Of a DNA stretch of 13,913 nucleotides, positions 1-10,267 are shown in pieces. Both the position numbers and the translations under genes were made by a program. The notes beneath the pieces are model-generated. The model searched no databases and was not told the origin of the DNA. It worked only from the letters and a program-made list of their open reading frames with translations. This stretch comes from Phoronis ovalis. Taxonomy: Eukaryota; Phoronida; Phoronidae. How positions within the stretch are numbered: the stretch's first letter is position 1; each line of letters starts with the position of its first letter. The DNA lies in NCBI GenBank assembly GCA_028565635.1, contig JAOXYB010035295.1:1-13913 (forward strand), given 5' to 3'.

Positions 1-234
1 TGATGTAAAAGACATAAAAAAGAGAATTAAACATAATTTTTTTTTTTTATGTTCACAAGGACTTGAGCAAGTCTACAATTCATCCAACACACCCATTTTC
101 AGTTTTCATAGTTTCTAAATCCATACACCATGACATGCTTCCTTGACTGACTGACTACTAATTTGTTCTTTATATAGTATATAAATATCTAGATTTTGTT
201 ACACACTGTACGACAAGTATGGTCTATTCCTTAC
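1..234 (-). other. MCC: MCC intron, 5' part only
   Basis: This follows the donor at 234-233 on the minus strand and runs off the left edge. It is AT-rich with a T10 run near 40-49 and a short ctgactgactgac stretch near 145-157. No further exon is visible. Confidence 0.8.
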
Positions 235-348
235 CTGAATTTTACTAAGCTGTTTTTCTAAATGATCTCTCTCTGCCTTGACATGCTGCAGTTTATTACT
301 CAAATCCATGATCTCACCCTTCAGAGATGACATGGCTGACAGATGGAG
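235..348 (-). CDS. MCC: MCC internal exon: start of the coiled coil
   Basis: Third MCC exon, 38 codons, phase 0 at both ends. The acceptor has a strong polypyrimidine tract (ttttctctctgcag, ending at 349) and the donor is CAG|gtaagg at 234-229. It encodes LHLSAMSSLKGEIMDLSN followed by KLQHVKAERDHLEKQLSKIQ, matching human MCC LHSAALASLKGDIVELNK and the following ERDLLEKKLAKAQ. Hydrophobic residues with heptad-like spacing and charged flanks mark the beginning of the long coiled coil. Joining the upstream exon gives LANT-LHLSAM, the same junction as in human long MCC. The rest of the protein (about 700 residues or more in the family) lies left of position 1. Confidence 0.94.
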
Positions 349-3322
349 CTGCAGAGAGAAAATAATAGCTGAATTAAACGTGCATGGCAAATGTCCAATA
401 CTACAAATCCAAAAGCAAACTTAACCATAATTTAACTATTTTCGTACTGACCATACTAGTGACAAAAAACAAATTCCACAAGAAAGGGACTTCTCAATAA
501 TTTGATTAACTAGGGCATAGATTAAGAAATAAGGCCAACAACTATGATGCATATCAAGGTAGTTCATGTTACAGAGATGTGATTGATTCCAATTTTCCCC
601 ATTAGAACTTAATTGTCTCCTATCATGCTTGTTACTGCTGCGACCTCAGTGTCAATCTTCATACTTTACACACATTTCTTGCAAATAAATGATCAATATA
701 TTTTTATCAAAAATCTGTTCTGATAACTTAGAAAAATATGAAATGCCTCGGGCTGTTCTTGCTAACTCTGCTAGAAGTCTATTTTGATTTTCTGCAAAAT
801 ACACGTAGCTGTAACAGTACGATCATGTTAGCTCCTGATATTAGCCATGACATTTTCAGCAAAAAGTACAATGTTCTGAAAGCTTCAACAGCTTTTTATA
901 AGAATAATTTAACATCTATTATAGTCACAAATTAGGAAAGACCTTTTTAATATAATACTTCAATCCATCATGTTATGGGTTTAAACATTAAAAAAATTGC
1001 AATCAAAATAACAAGAAGTATAATTTTCTCTTTTTCTAATTACCTCATGAAGTCGCATCATTTTCTCCATTTTTAATTACAATGGCAGAAGTACACAGTA
1101 AATTAGTCATCCACCAAATCTGGTTTACCTAGCACTTTTAATTTCACTGCTGCAGATAATTCATTACACATAATAACATATTGTTTGCGGTTAACTACTT
1201 TGTCCTTCTTTCTATTCTTAAGTAAAAGATGTACTATATAAATGTAAATTCCTTTATGTCGCCATAGTCAAAATTAAGTCAGGCTTTAAAACAATTGTAT
1301 CTTTTTGGCAATAATTTATCAGTACATGGTTAGGCAAAGGTTAATAGTAGTCTGCTAGCTAATACAAAGTATTTTCACCTGGTTTCTGTCAAATTCACAC
1401 CTAAGGCAATGGGAACATTCTACTAATTGGCTGTTGATAAACAAAATACCACACAGTGTGAAAGTTTTATGTTTATAAGTGCTCAACAATTTTGAAATTT
1501 TCCAGAGGAAAAGGTGCAATACTAGTTGTAATTAGTCAAAGCCAGCATTACATCAGATGTTACAACCAGAATTATACACAACAGGTATAACACCAAATTT
1601 ACAAGAACATCATGAAACAGTTGATTAAAAGTCAGAAATTTATCCTGTTACAACTTAATTAAAAATTAATGTTACTCCATTTCTTTATTGCTGCTAAAAG
1701 TGTTGTGCAATTTATTGGCTCCAGGAAGCAGAATCAGAGTGGAGGCTGACAAAAAATTGAGACATCTAAGTAATTGTATAACTGTTGTCCAAGTCTAGCT
1801 TGTGTGTTTTATATGTGATCACAACATCATCATGAACTTATCCAGGCATAAACAACTATCACTATGTTACAAACTGTTAACATAATTTCAACAGTTACCA
1901 AACAACAAAGTTTTGTACATATATGGTCAGACTGCCCATCAGAATGCTAACAATCACATCTGCTACATAACTTCTAAAAGCTCCACCTTGTCTGCAGTAT
2001 GTTGCTGAAATTGTTATTATGATGCTTCGACTTTGTTTTTATCAAAGGACGCATAGATAAAAAGTCATATACTAGTAGCTTAAGCAAATAAATCCAAGTT
2101 CCTATAAATTTAAAACAATCAAGGTGCATACGGGTGCTGCATGTGACATGCATCCACTCGGACAAACTTTACAAAGATAAAACCAAAATGCACATTTCTT
2201 GTATTCAAGTTGTACAATCCTTCACATCAAAGCATGATGTTAACATTTTCCCATGATGGTACAGTTTACCATGTCACTGGATCTGCAAGCCAAGCTGACC
2301 ATCAGCTGCTAGTATTAAACACCAAGCATAAATTTATGCAGCAAAGAGGCTTGTTGACATTTGCTGTTCATCACTATAGTACAAAATATATCCTGACCAA
2401 TAAAAATACTGCCAACAACATCAACTGCAGCTAAAAATGATTTAATTAACATTTGCTCATTGAGTAGTTTCTGGCAGACCTAATCATACAGATGAACAGA
2501 TAAGACAGAGGTTATCAGCTCTTCAAACAAACCCTCTATGGTTGGGTCAGGGGTCTCACTTTGCTGATAAAAAGTTATGAAAATTGTCTGAAGTACTGGA
2601 TCGTTAAACAGAAAACATTAACTTCAAGTTATATCATCATCTCACTTGCTTTGGCTAACATAGAACAATTCTGTTTTCAATTTGCAATAATAAAAAAAAA
2701 CAATAAAAAGATGTATGGGTTTCACATTTTTTTTCATTGTTCTTTTATAAAGGGTTATTATTTGTCCAGGGAAGAACAAATAATCATGAAATGGCATGTA
2801 TATCACAAATGGATAATCTGTATTAATTTCTAATAAATCCTATCACTCCAAAAATCCTTCAGATATCAAACCTAGAAATGCAAACTTACTATGATAACAT
2901 TAATTTAATAGCAATAAAGAAAATAAATAATGCTGAACTTTATTTAGTAATAAGCCAATATTAAAAAGGTGAAGCAGCAGATGAGTGGTGATCTGATTTT
3001 GACCCTTTAGGATTGGCTTTCACTGGTTACACATTTAGAATCTTGTGCAATATGGTTAGATAATTACCTTAGCTGGCATGAACATTTATAGACTGTATAA
3101 AATAGTATCACCTCATCAATGTCAGAGTGAACTGCAAGAATTAAATGGAAATCACAGGCACATTTTAAAAGGACAACATTAATTAAGTTGCACAGCAGGT
3201 ACAAACAATTGGGATTTTTTCCAATTTTCAAACCTTGATATCTCAGAAAAGCTTTAAGCTACAGGTGCCAAACTTGAGGACGACGGTGTGGACTCAGTTG
3301 AGGGGGGGTATACAAAAACTTA

Positions 3323-3557
3323 AGGTCAGTATGTCAAACATTCAAAAATGATGGTGTCAGGTCTTCTAAAGGTCATCTCCAGTATTTGGGGGTCAAAAGG
3401 TCAGATTTTCCTTTTTAGTATGTTCATTATGAAGTCAGAAGGTCAAAAAAATATTCAATAAATATTGATATTCAATAAAAAATTCAAAAATGAAGTCAAT
3501 AGGTCATATAGAAGTTATCTGAGTTGATAAAAAGGTCACAAGCTCATTCAGAGGTCA
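3323..3557 (+). repeat. Cluster of seven AGGTCA words, degenerate tandem repeat
   Basis: AGGTCA occurs on the plus strand at 3323, 3370, 3398, 3440, 3501, 3533 and 3552, never inverted within this stretch. One pair is GGGTCA-aa-AGGTCA (3390-3403), a direct repeat with a 2-base gap. The phrase ttcaaaaatga recurs near 3341 and 3483 just before another AGTCA or AGGTCA word, suggesting a decayed tandem array rather than independent sites. AGGTCA is the nuclear-receptor half-site, but function cannot be judged from sequence alone. Confidence 0.6.
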
Positions 3558-5904
3558 ACAGTCAAAATTAAGCTTTCAGACAATCTTTTTGATATTTATT
3601 TCAATTATCCATATAATAGAGCTGACTAGTGCTCATCTAACAAGAGTTTTGTATACTTAAAAATATCAGTTTCTCATACATCACATTGGATTAAAACATG
3701 GTTATGATAATTTATGACACATCAAACAAATGCATAAAACCATGTGTAATTTTAAATTAATACTTTTCAATACACTATCCCAAACTGTGTGGGTTCCTAT
3801 AAAGATGAAGCATCTAAAATTTTGAACACTGGAAATGAATTATTTTTCTCCCTAGATGATACATTTTGAAGGATATATATAATATATTTGAAAAAGTATG
3901 CAGTTCATCTCATACACATCTACTCGGCAGTGTTATAGAATGGCATACACTAAAATATAGAAGAAAATGAAATTGTTAAGAGTTCATAAAAAGTTCTCAT
4001 AATGGTTATTTTAAACAGGAAACTATTAAATACACCAAACCAACACCTGTCCACAAAATTGTAGACAAAGATCACATTCATATAAAAGTAAAACAAACCT
4101 CCTGTTAGGAATCATGTAATGTTTTTAGAAATAACACCAAACTGTATCTTACTCTGCTACAATCCACCTGATCAGGTTTTTACGACTGATTTCCAGTAGC
4201 AAATGGTTTAAAATGGCTGGTTAAGTCCCACAATAGGGAATTAAATGTTCCCACTTTGGTAGAAAGGGTTGTTGTCATAAAGGGTACTACATAAATGTAC
4301 ACGAGATACATAAATGTATAGACAAGTAATTATTTATTGATCACTCTCCATAACAGTACCTTATTCCAGTCAGTACGTACCCCGGGTACATATGCCCGGT
4401 ATCCGCTAATATCAGTTTTCGACCACTTAAGACTTGAAGCTCCATTGCAATACAATAAATAAAAACAAACCAATGACTTTATTGTTTGTTACCTTTATTC
4501 ATACATGCCCCCTTGATAACGCAAATTTTTTCTGCAAAACATGATACATCAATCAAACAAGCAAAAATCGAGTCAGTCCTGCCAAAATGGAGATGGTTGC
4601 AAATTGCATGTACAAGATTTGTACTGCCAAGTACCTACATTTCATCAGAAGTATTCATCTAACAATGTTAAGATTAAGAAGATATAAGACAAATTCTAAA
4701 CAGTTATATAGTGTTCAGATTCGGTTTTGTTTTTGATTAAATTTTTTATTGTAATCTTACCATTCCTTTGCACGAACATTAACTAGGGATGTTCAATACA
4801 TACAGTTGAAATAAATGGTCAAAAACTTTGTGTCTTGTTGCCATGACAGTACTATATCAAATTACAGACTTACCAATAGAAACAGTTCCTGGAAGAAATA
4901 CGAATTAACTACCATTGTACCTATTCTATTCGGATTCCTTATGCAGTGCAAAAGCAACTGCTTCCAACAGTTATTTAAGTAAAATTAACAAAAAGCTTTG
5001 AGATGGGTGTAAGTTAGAAAGCCAGTTTCAAAACAGGTCTCCAACAAATGTGCTAGATCTAGACTTTAGGTAAATAAACACTAAAATGAATATCATACCT
5101 ATTTGACAAAATGCAGTTAAATAAATGTACCAGTTCGACCCTTAACCTTTCAATCTATGTGTATGACCTGTGCCAATTATTAAATATAAAATCATAGAGC
5201 AAATGCAATAGATTTGTTATCATTATTGTACTCATAAAAGGTCTTTATATTAATCTTTATTACTATCACAACATGGCAGGTAACACTACACAATACACTA
5301 TTATGAGACTGACACTAAAAATAAACATGAATCTGATGAAGGCAACGGCAACACTTCTGACTTCTGGTCCACCTCCTGTTATATCTCTTTTTTTTGCAAG
5401 CAATTTACACCTAAATTCTTTTAGTATTGATGTATATTGTGAAGAATAATACTATGAAGCATAGGGTAGGAACTTGCAGAAATTAGGTAAAAGTTAAGAA
5501 ATTGGGTGTCAGTCAGTGCATATAAAGGTCTGCTCAACTTGATAGAAGATAAGCTTGTACTATGCAGTTATCAACAGTAGGTGCTTGTTTTTTACTTAAT
5601 GAGGTCTCCTTATACATTGTCTGCTTAGTTTCAAATACAAGAACTAAATATTTTTCAATGGTACTGACGCATTACTGAGAATATAAGCAACTTCTTTGTT
5701 GTAGTTAATGAAAAACAAGGATTAACCATAACTTTACAATATAGTATATACATATTTTAATTAGAGTATGTCTAATATTAAAAACACTCCTACAAACATC
5801 TGTAGTATGTTGTCAGTTGTTATATATGTTTCATACCCACAATTATGAATAACAGTAACTTTATTAGACCATTATTAATCAGATAAAATACAAATGAAGC
5901 TATA

Positions 5905-5920
5905 TGTACATATATGTACA
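5905..5920. repeat. 16-bp perfect palindrome
   Basis: TGTACATATATGTACA is its own reverse complement. It sits in a locally TGTACA-rich stretch (another acatgtaca at about 5928-5936). It could be simple alternating-sequence drift. Confidence 0.5.
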
Positions 5921-6529
5921 CGTCAATACATGTACAGTTGCTTCAACAAATATGAACAGGAACCATCTGTTAGATTATACTAGAAATACTAATAAATCAG
6001 TCTATTACATACAACTTTGTTCTTTTATATATTTCAGACCTTCCAGATAATTTTTTCACTTTTAATTATGTCAGTTGAGTTGATTCAGTGATTTATGTCA
6101 ATTTTCTGACATCTCCTGGAGAGACCACACTTGTATCAAGACATCTGATACCTCAGACAGCTTGTCAAAAAATACAAGTTACTACTTGATACTACAGTAG
6201 TAGTTAGGAAACTTCTGCAGCAGAGGAAACAATTACTGCAATTGTTCAGGTTACATACATTTCATGTACTGTGTTTGTTACATTGGTTATATAATTATAG
6301 TTAATTTGTTCATGGGAAACATTGTCACACTTTAGTATAAATATTCATATTCTAGCTTCATTATTCTTCGAACAGGACCCCTTTAACTCTTTCATAATTA
6401 TAACTATTCCCATTCTTCTTTCTGATAACAATCCAAAGTTAGTTTCACTGCATTTATAGTAAAACTTTGGATCTGAATCAGAATGCCTTATCTTACTGTT
6501 GTTGAAACTTGTAGCAGTTGGTAATGCAT

Positions 6530-6620
6530 ACTGTATTTTTCCAAATAATCGACCTGTGCAATTATTTAAAAAACTGCTTTTAGGGGGGAAATTATTAGAG
6601 CGGCAATTAATAGAGAGAAG
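6530..6620 (+). repeat. GC-tipped interspersed repeat fragment, copy 1
   Basis: The core at 6583-6615 reads ggggggaaattattagag followed by cggcaattaatagag. It resembles the GGGGCGATTATTAG words of copy 2 at 6945-7033, in the same orientation. Upstream, ccaaataatcgacctg probably belongs to the same unit. The pattern looks like a short interspersed element seen widely in marine invertebrate genomes, which is from memory. Confidence 0.45.
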
Positions 6621-6944
6621 GTGATTCTTAACTTTTTTGTACTCTACTGTTTGCAATACATAAGGCAGATTTTTAAAATTGCTATTTTATCAAACAAAAT
6701 CGGCTTATTTAGCCGAAACTCTGTGCGTAATGCAATTTTTTTTTAAAAAGATAAACTCTTCCAAACCTTAAACAGTAAGTTCATTTTATTGGTCACATAG
6801 CTAGAGAAATTTGTGCAGTGCTATAACACCGTGCACAACAAGGAAACACAATTATTGACAAGAAAAAAAGAGCTAGTCATACACAATAATGAAAAAAATG
6901 TGATTATCTTGTATTAATTCAGATGGGTCTTCAACTCAAATTGT

Positions 6945-7033
6945 CGCCCCGGGGCGATTATTAGGGAGGGGGTAATTATTGATTTATTTTAGTCACCAGA
7001 GGGGCGATTACTAAAGCAGGGTGCAAGTATTAG
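6945..7033 (+). repeat. GC-tipped interspersed repeat fragment, copy 2
   Basis: It starts with a 12-bp perfect palindrome, CGCCCCGGGGCG (6945-6956). This is followed by gattattag, ggagggggtaattattgat, and later gaggggcgattactaaag and gcaagtattag. There are at least three diverged copies of a (G-rich)-attattag unit. It stands out sharply from the AT-rich intron and ends about 100 bp before the donor of the MCC exon 7135-7313. Confidence 0.5.
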
Positions 7034-7134
7034 ACAATGTGATATGTAAAAAATCTAAAACCAACATTTGGTTTTGGTTCATTCCATACAACACAACTAT
7101 TCAGAACTATCAAAATGACAATTATAATGCTTAC

Positions 7135-7313
7135 TGTATTGGCGAGATCTACAAAATTCTGTGTTGTATATCTATTCCGAGACGATTCTAATAGATGTTG
7201 CAATATGTATGGATCATGTGTTTCAATCAGTTTCTGTAAAGTTGTCGGCTCAGGGCTGCAGTCACGTGCCCCACTATCATAATCCAAGCTTTCTGGGGGT
7301 GCTGACATAACAC
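7135..7313 (-). CDS. MCC: MCC internal exon: linker with YDSGARD motif
   Basis: Second MCC exon in the window. Acceptor ..tttccag at 7314-7320 and donor gtaagc at 7134-7129. It starts with two bases (GT) that complete a Gly codon with the final G of the exon at 8332-8570, restoring NSLG, then 59 codons from VMSAPPES to NFVDLANT, and ends in phase 0. SLDYDSGARD and the closing LANT match the human long-isoform linker as I remember it (WEYDSGARD ... LELANT). The middle part (LQKLIETHDPYILQHLLES) is probably helical and more divergent. An open frame continues on both sides of the exon, but the splice signals and loss of similarity mark those extensions as intron. Confidence 0.92.
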
Positions 7314-8331
7314 CTGGAAATACAAATGTCAGTCTTATCACTATCACTTATCAGTAATACAAAATTGTCAGTTCTTGCAGAGCTCTTAGAGTAGTAAGTA
7401 TCCTTGTGAATATCTCCATCTTAAACGAATCAAGATTATGATTGAATGGTTGCCATAAAGCATACTGAACAGCAGACATATCATGCATATTGAAGCTAAC
7501 TGTCTGCATGAAGGCATAGCTACAATATAGTACAAATTGTGCTGAATCCAAAAGCCTATATACATGTCAGAGCATAAAGAAATAAACACCATGTGGCCAG
7601 AAGTTCTAATCAATAACTATTCCTTAATATGCTACTAAACAAAATACTTCATTTTGTCCCCTGAGGCATAACTCTGAAAATCAGTTGTACCATTCTTTGT
7701 TATAAGCCCGGGGGGCACTTACACATATTATGAATATGGAGGTGTGCCGCCCAAATGGGCACTTTTTCACCAATAAATTACTAAAAATGGGTCCACTTTT
7801 CACAGGAATGAGTCCATTTTTAACAAAATCACAATTTCATTTAAATTTAGTGTTTGTGGGGGATATTTCAGAGAGAAAACCTCAACATGAGTTTTTTTGT
7901 GACAGAAAATCCAAATTTTTGAGACCAAAATCCCTGGCATGGGTGGATATTTTGAGTTTAAAAATATGATCAGTACTTCCCTCAGAGTTCTAAGACTATT
8001 TCCAACAACAAATGAGGAACATTGTGCACAGTACTGTCAGTTAGTGAACTGAATTTACAAAATTTACTTCAAAAAGTTTCATGTTTCTTGGTAACACAGT
8101 CAAATTTCATGAATTGAATTTTGTTTCAAAATTCACATAATATAATTCAGTAAAAGATTTTAATGAGGAAACTTGTGGTGTAAACATGTGTCTGCTATAG
8201 TAACTAAATAAATGTTCAAGCAATCTAATAAAGGTAAGGATACTAATTCTTGATTTCTAAGTAATTCCATGAAATTGACAGTGTTGAATACGTATTCCTT
8301 TACTTTTAAAACATATTTTACAACACATTAC
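7314..8331 (-). other. MCC: MCC intron (1,018 bp)
   Basis: A GT-AG intron in phase 1 between the EF-hand exon and the YDSGARD exon. It contains the one-ended repeat fragment at 7707-7968. The remainder is AT-rich and featureless. Open frames at 7351-7551 and 7386-7613 overlap each other out of frame and show no protein-like features. Confidence 0.85.
7707..7968 (+). repeat. One-ended copy of a CCCGGGGGGCACT-tipped repeat
   Basis: It begins abruptly with CCCGGGGGGCACT and continues ..aatatggaggtgtgccg, then the hairpin GCCCaaatGGGC at about 7750-7761. After that come reiterated phrases of the form aatgggtccacttttcac and aatgagtccatttttaac. The reading frame 7730-7969 is repeat-derived, not a gene. 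No matching inverted tip is present to the right, so the copy is truncated or decayed. It is similar to known marine invertebrate interspersed repeats by recollection only. Confidence 0.55.
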
Positions 8332-8570
8332 CTAAACTATTCTCACTTTCACTTCTCCAAGTCATCATATGTGAGGACGGAATTTGTTTTGCCACAGTTG
8401 TTTGTGGAACTACCTTAGTTTCTTCTTCAACATCCGTTATGACTCGCATTCGGCACTGAGCAAACTCTTGAAAGGATATACGACCATGACTATCTGGTCG
8501 TAACTCCTGCATTATTTCATCAACAGCATCCTCCATATTTAACTGACGACAAATAAGCTGTAGATCATAA
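8332..8570 (-). CDS. MCC: MCC internal exon: second EF-hand of the long isoform
   Basis: Internal exon of the MCC (colorectal mutant cancer protein) orthologue, a coiled-coil scaffold reported to restrain Wnt/beta-catenin signalling and the cell cycle. Seen: acceptor ..gtttcag at 8571-8577, donor GT at 8331-8330, and 79 whole codons plus one base at each end. The peptide begins YDLQLICRQLNMEDAVDEIM, continues with an EF-hand-like loop ending GRISFQEF, then CRMRV, an acidic stretch (DVEEET) and W..SESENSLG. From memory, human long MCC has NDLLMVCRQLNMEESVAEIM, GKISFQDFTRCRM and SDNSLG in the same order. The loop is degenerate: taking Gly as position 6, position 1 is Arg, position 3 Asp and position 12 Glu, so calcium binding is doubtful. 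The first EF-hand should be in an upstream exon, which I did not find up to 13913. The ATG inside this exon is not the start, because the frame stays open and conserved upstream of it. Confidence 0.93.
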
Positions 8571-9806
8571 CTGAAACAATCAGAATTAATATCATAAAGT
8601 TGCGAACATTTGCAGATTCACACAATTGGTGAAAAACAACAACTGAGAGGTAATTGTACATTAACTGTCTGCTGGCTGCAGTGAAATCCGACAACTGCTA
8701 ACAACATGCAAATAAAACTTGCATTATATTAAATTTCAGCAAAGTATTGCACTTTGCGTATTAAGGCACTGCTCCTTAAATTATCCCAACACCCCTCTTA
8801 ACACCACAACAAATTTTTCTTTGATCATGAGGCCTGCTAAATGTCACGACTTCTACAAGATTCAGAAGTTGTACATGCTTTTATACTTTCTGACTCATCC
8901 AGGTAACTGACATTTACCACATGATTTACATGATTTATACCTGAGGAAGTCCCATCTTAGATGTATTTATGGTAACACACAGTGTTGTCAATCAAACAAA
9001 CTATTAGGGAAATGCCTCACACTCACAAACAGAATAAAAATCTTCTGTTTGTGGTGTTTAAATAAAACAAATACAACAATGTTCCACAGATTTTTTTATT
9101 TTTTATTGATTTGCTTACTGTATCCCTTGTGAACAGCCATACAGTACCCACATATGTTGGATAGTGAAATCTAGTAAAAGATACATATTTTCAGCAGCAA
9201 CATGTCTGCATCTTATAAAGAAGCACATCTCACATCTCAAGAAGCAAGTTATAAAATTTTACTCCAATACCTAAGCCTCGTATAATGATTAAATAAGAAA
9301 AAAAAATTAACCACAAACTTAAAACTTCTAACCATAATTAAAAGTAATGTTATCAGAAAAACATTTTAGATTTCTGCAAATCTAATGTGATACCAATAAC
9401 TTATGGCAAAACATAATCTCTGACTTTTAAAAGACAAATATTTACCTCCAAGTAAATGCTGATTTATTTCAATTAAAAAAGACACAAATTCTTTGACATA
9501 CATTCAATTTTCAGATTCAGTGTTTACTGTATTCACTCCCCGTTTTACTGCTAAAAGTATTATCTTTGAGGAGTCTAACAACTGCTGCAAATATTATGCG
9601 GCTTATAGTTTTATAGATGTTTGATTATTACTTAATAAAATGATTTATTAAAAAGTATAAAATTATAACCAGCATAAATTAATAATATTTCGAGCTTATT
9701 ATCAAAATGATATTTTAGAATTTATTGGCTTTGAACATGTACTATTTAACATTCATGTACAGTAAACAGGAATTCCATGATAAGAAACAACAAGGAACAT
9801 GTCACA

Positions 9807-9812
9807 TTTATT
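9807..9812 (-). promoter_or_regulatory. Possible polyadenylation signal of the relic
   Basis: AATAAA on the minus strand, about 110 bases past the TAA at 9926-9924 that closes the relic's frame. A GT-rich stretch (tgttccttgttgtttc) follows. AATAAA is common by chance in such AT-rich DNA. Confidence 0.3.
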
Positions 9813-9931
9813 AAACAAATCTTAAAAGTTTTCTTCACGCATCATCTCTTTCAATTATGTGCTTGCAGCATGTGTCTGACTTTGGCCTAGAATAGCGGCA
9901 GCAGTTAATATTGGTTTCACGAATTAATGCA

Positions 9932-9941
9932 GGGTGATATC
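9932..9941 (+). repeat. Left target-site duplication
   Basis: GGGTGATATC immediately left of the element, repeated exactly at 10258-10267. The last C may belong to either the duplication or the element tip, so the duplication is 9 or 10 bp. Confidence 0.75.
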
Positions 9942-10257
9942 CGGGGGGCGGGCAGTCAATATGACAGAGGGTACACATGTTACAACAAAATTTCGCTTAA
10001 AAGGGTGTTTTTCGAACCGCCTGCGCGTAACCCGCTTAGCGTCTGTTTTTTGGCTAAAATCACGAAAAGGGGTGTTTTTTTGGAGGTGTTACACTTCGTT
10101 AGGTGTTTTTTCCAAAGTCACTTCCTTAAGGGTGTATTTTTTCAAAAAACTCATTTCCTTTGGGTGTATTTTTTGCAGAATTTCACTTCGTTAGGGGCTT
10201 TTTTGAAAAGCCATGTTGGAATATGGGTAACCACTTTCGTATTGACTGCCCCCCTGG
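9941..10257. mobile_element. Non-autonomous inverted-repeat element (MITE-like), 317 bp
   Basis: Terminal inverted repeats: the left end 9941-9981 begins CCGGGGGGCGGGCAGTCAAT; the right end 10220-10257, read inward, begins CCAGGGGGGCAGTCAATACG. After a two-base gap, 24 of the next 30 positions agree. The interior contains reiterated ggtgtttttt or ggtgtatttttt phrases linked by cacttcgttag/cacttccttaag units (about 10092, 10119, 10152, 10184). The element is flanked by the identical 10-mer GGGTGATATC, and closing the sites restores a continuous frame in the surrounding relic. It has no transposase. A 9-10 bp target duplication would fit a Mutator-like origin better than Tc1/mariner; that assignment is inference. 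Confidence 0.75.
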
Positions 10258-10267
10258 GGGTGATATC
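10258..10267 (+). repeat. Right target-site duplication
   Basis: GGGTGATATC immediately right of the element, matching 9932-9941 exactly. Confidence 0.75.

Larger units (their letters stand above)
349..7134 (-). other. MCC: Large MCC intron (6,786 bp)
   Basis: The intron joins LANT (exon 7135-7313) to LHLSAM (exon 235-348), with GT at 7134-7133 and AG at 350-349. It is uniformly AT-rich. I saw no convincing coding exon on either strand: the open frames at 738-935, 2210-2434, 2561-2833 and 6345-6656 have no recognisable domains or splice context. It contains the AGGTCA cluster (3323-3557), two GC-rich repeat fragments (about 6530-6620 and 6945-7033), an imperfect palindrome around CATATG with GC-rich arms (about 4377-4411) and a perfect palindrome at 5905-5920. 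Stretches 349-3230, 3560-4370 and 4420-6520 otherwise show nothing I can name. Confidence 0.8.

Noticed and set aside
738-935. 65-codon plus-strand open frame with a hydrophobic start
   Set aside because: No domain, no promoter or splice context, and length expected by chance in intronic DNA.
2210-2434. 74-codon plus-strand open frame with fairly protein-like sequence
   Set aside because: Its neighbourhood gives no splice sites or extension in frame, and I recognise nothing in it. It lies in the large MCC intron.
4377-4411. GC-rich near-palindrome around CATATG as a promoter or element end
   Set aside because: The arms are imperfect and short, with no paired end or coding sequence nearby.
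6345-6656. 103-codon minus-strand open frame
   Set aside because: It overlaps the GC-tipped repeat fragment and has no family resemblance. Its last codons before the donor do not fit an alternative MCC first exon.
7730-7969. 79-codon plus-strand open frame
   Set aside because: It is a translation of the interspersed repeat with reiterated phrases, not a gene.
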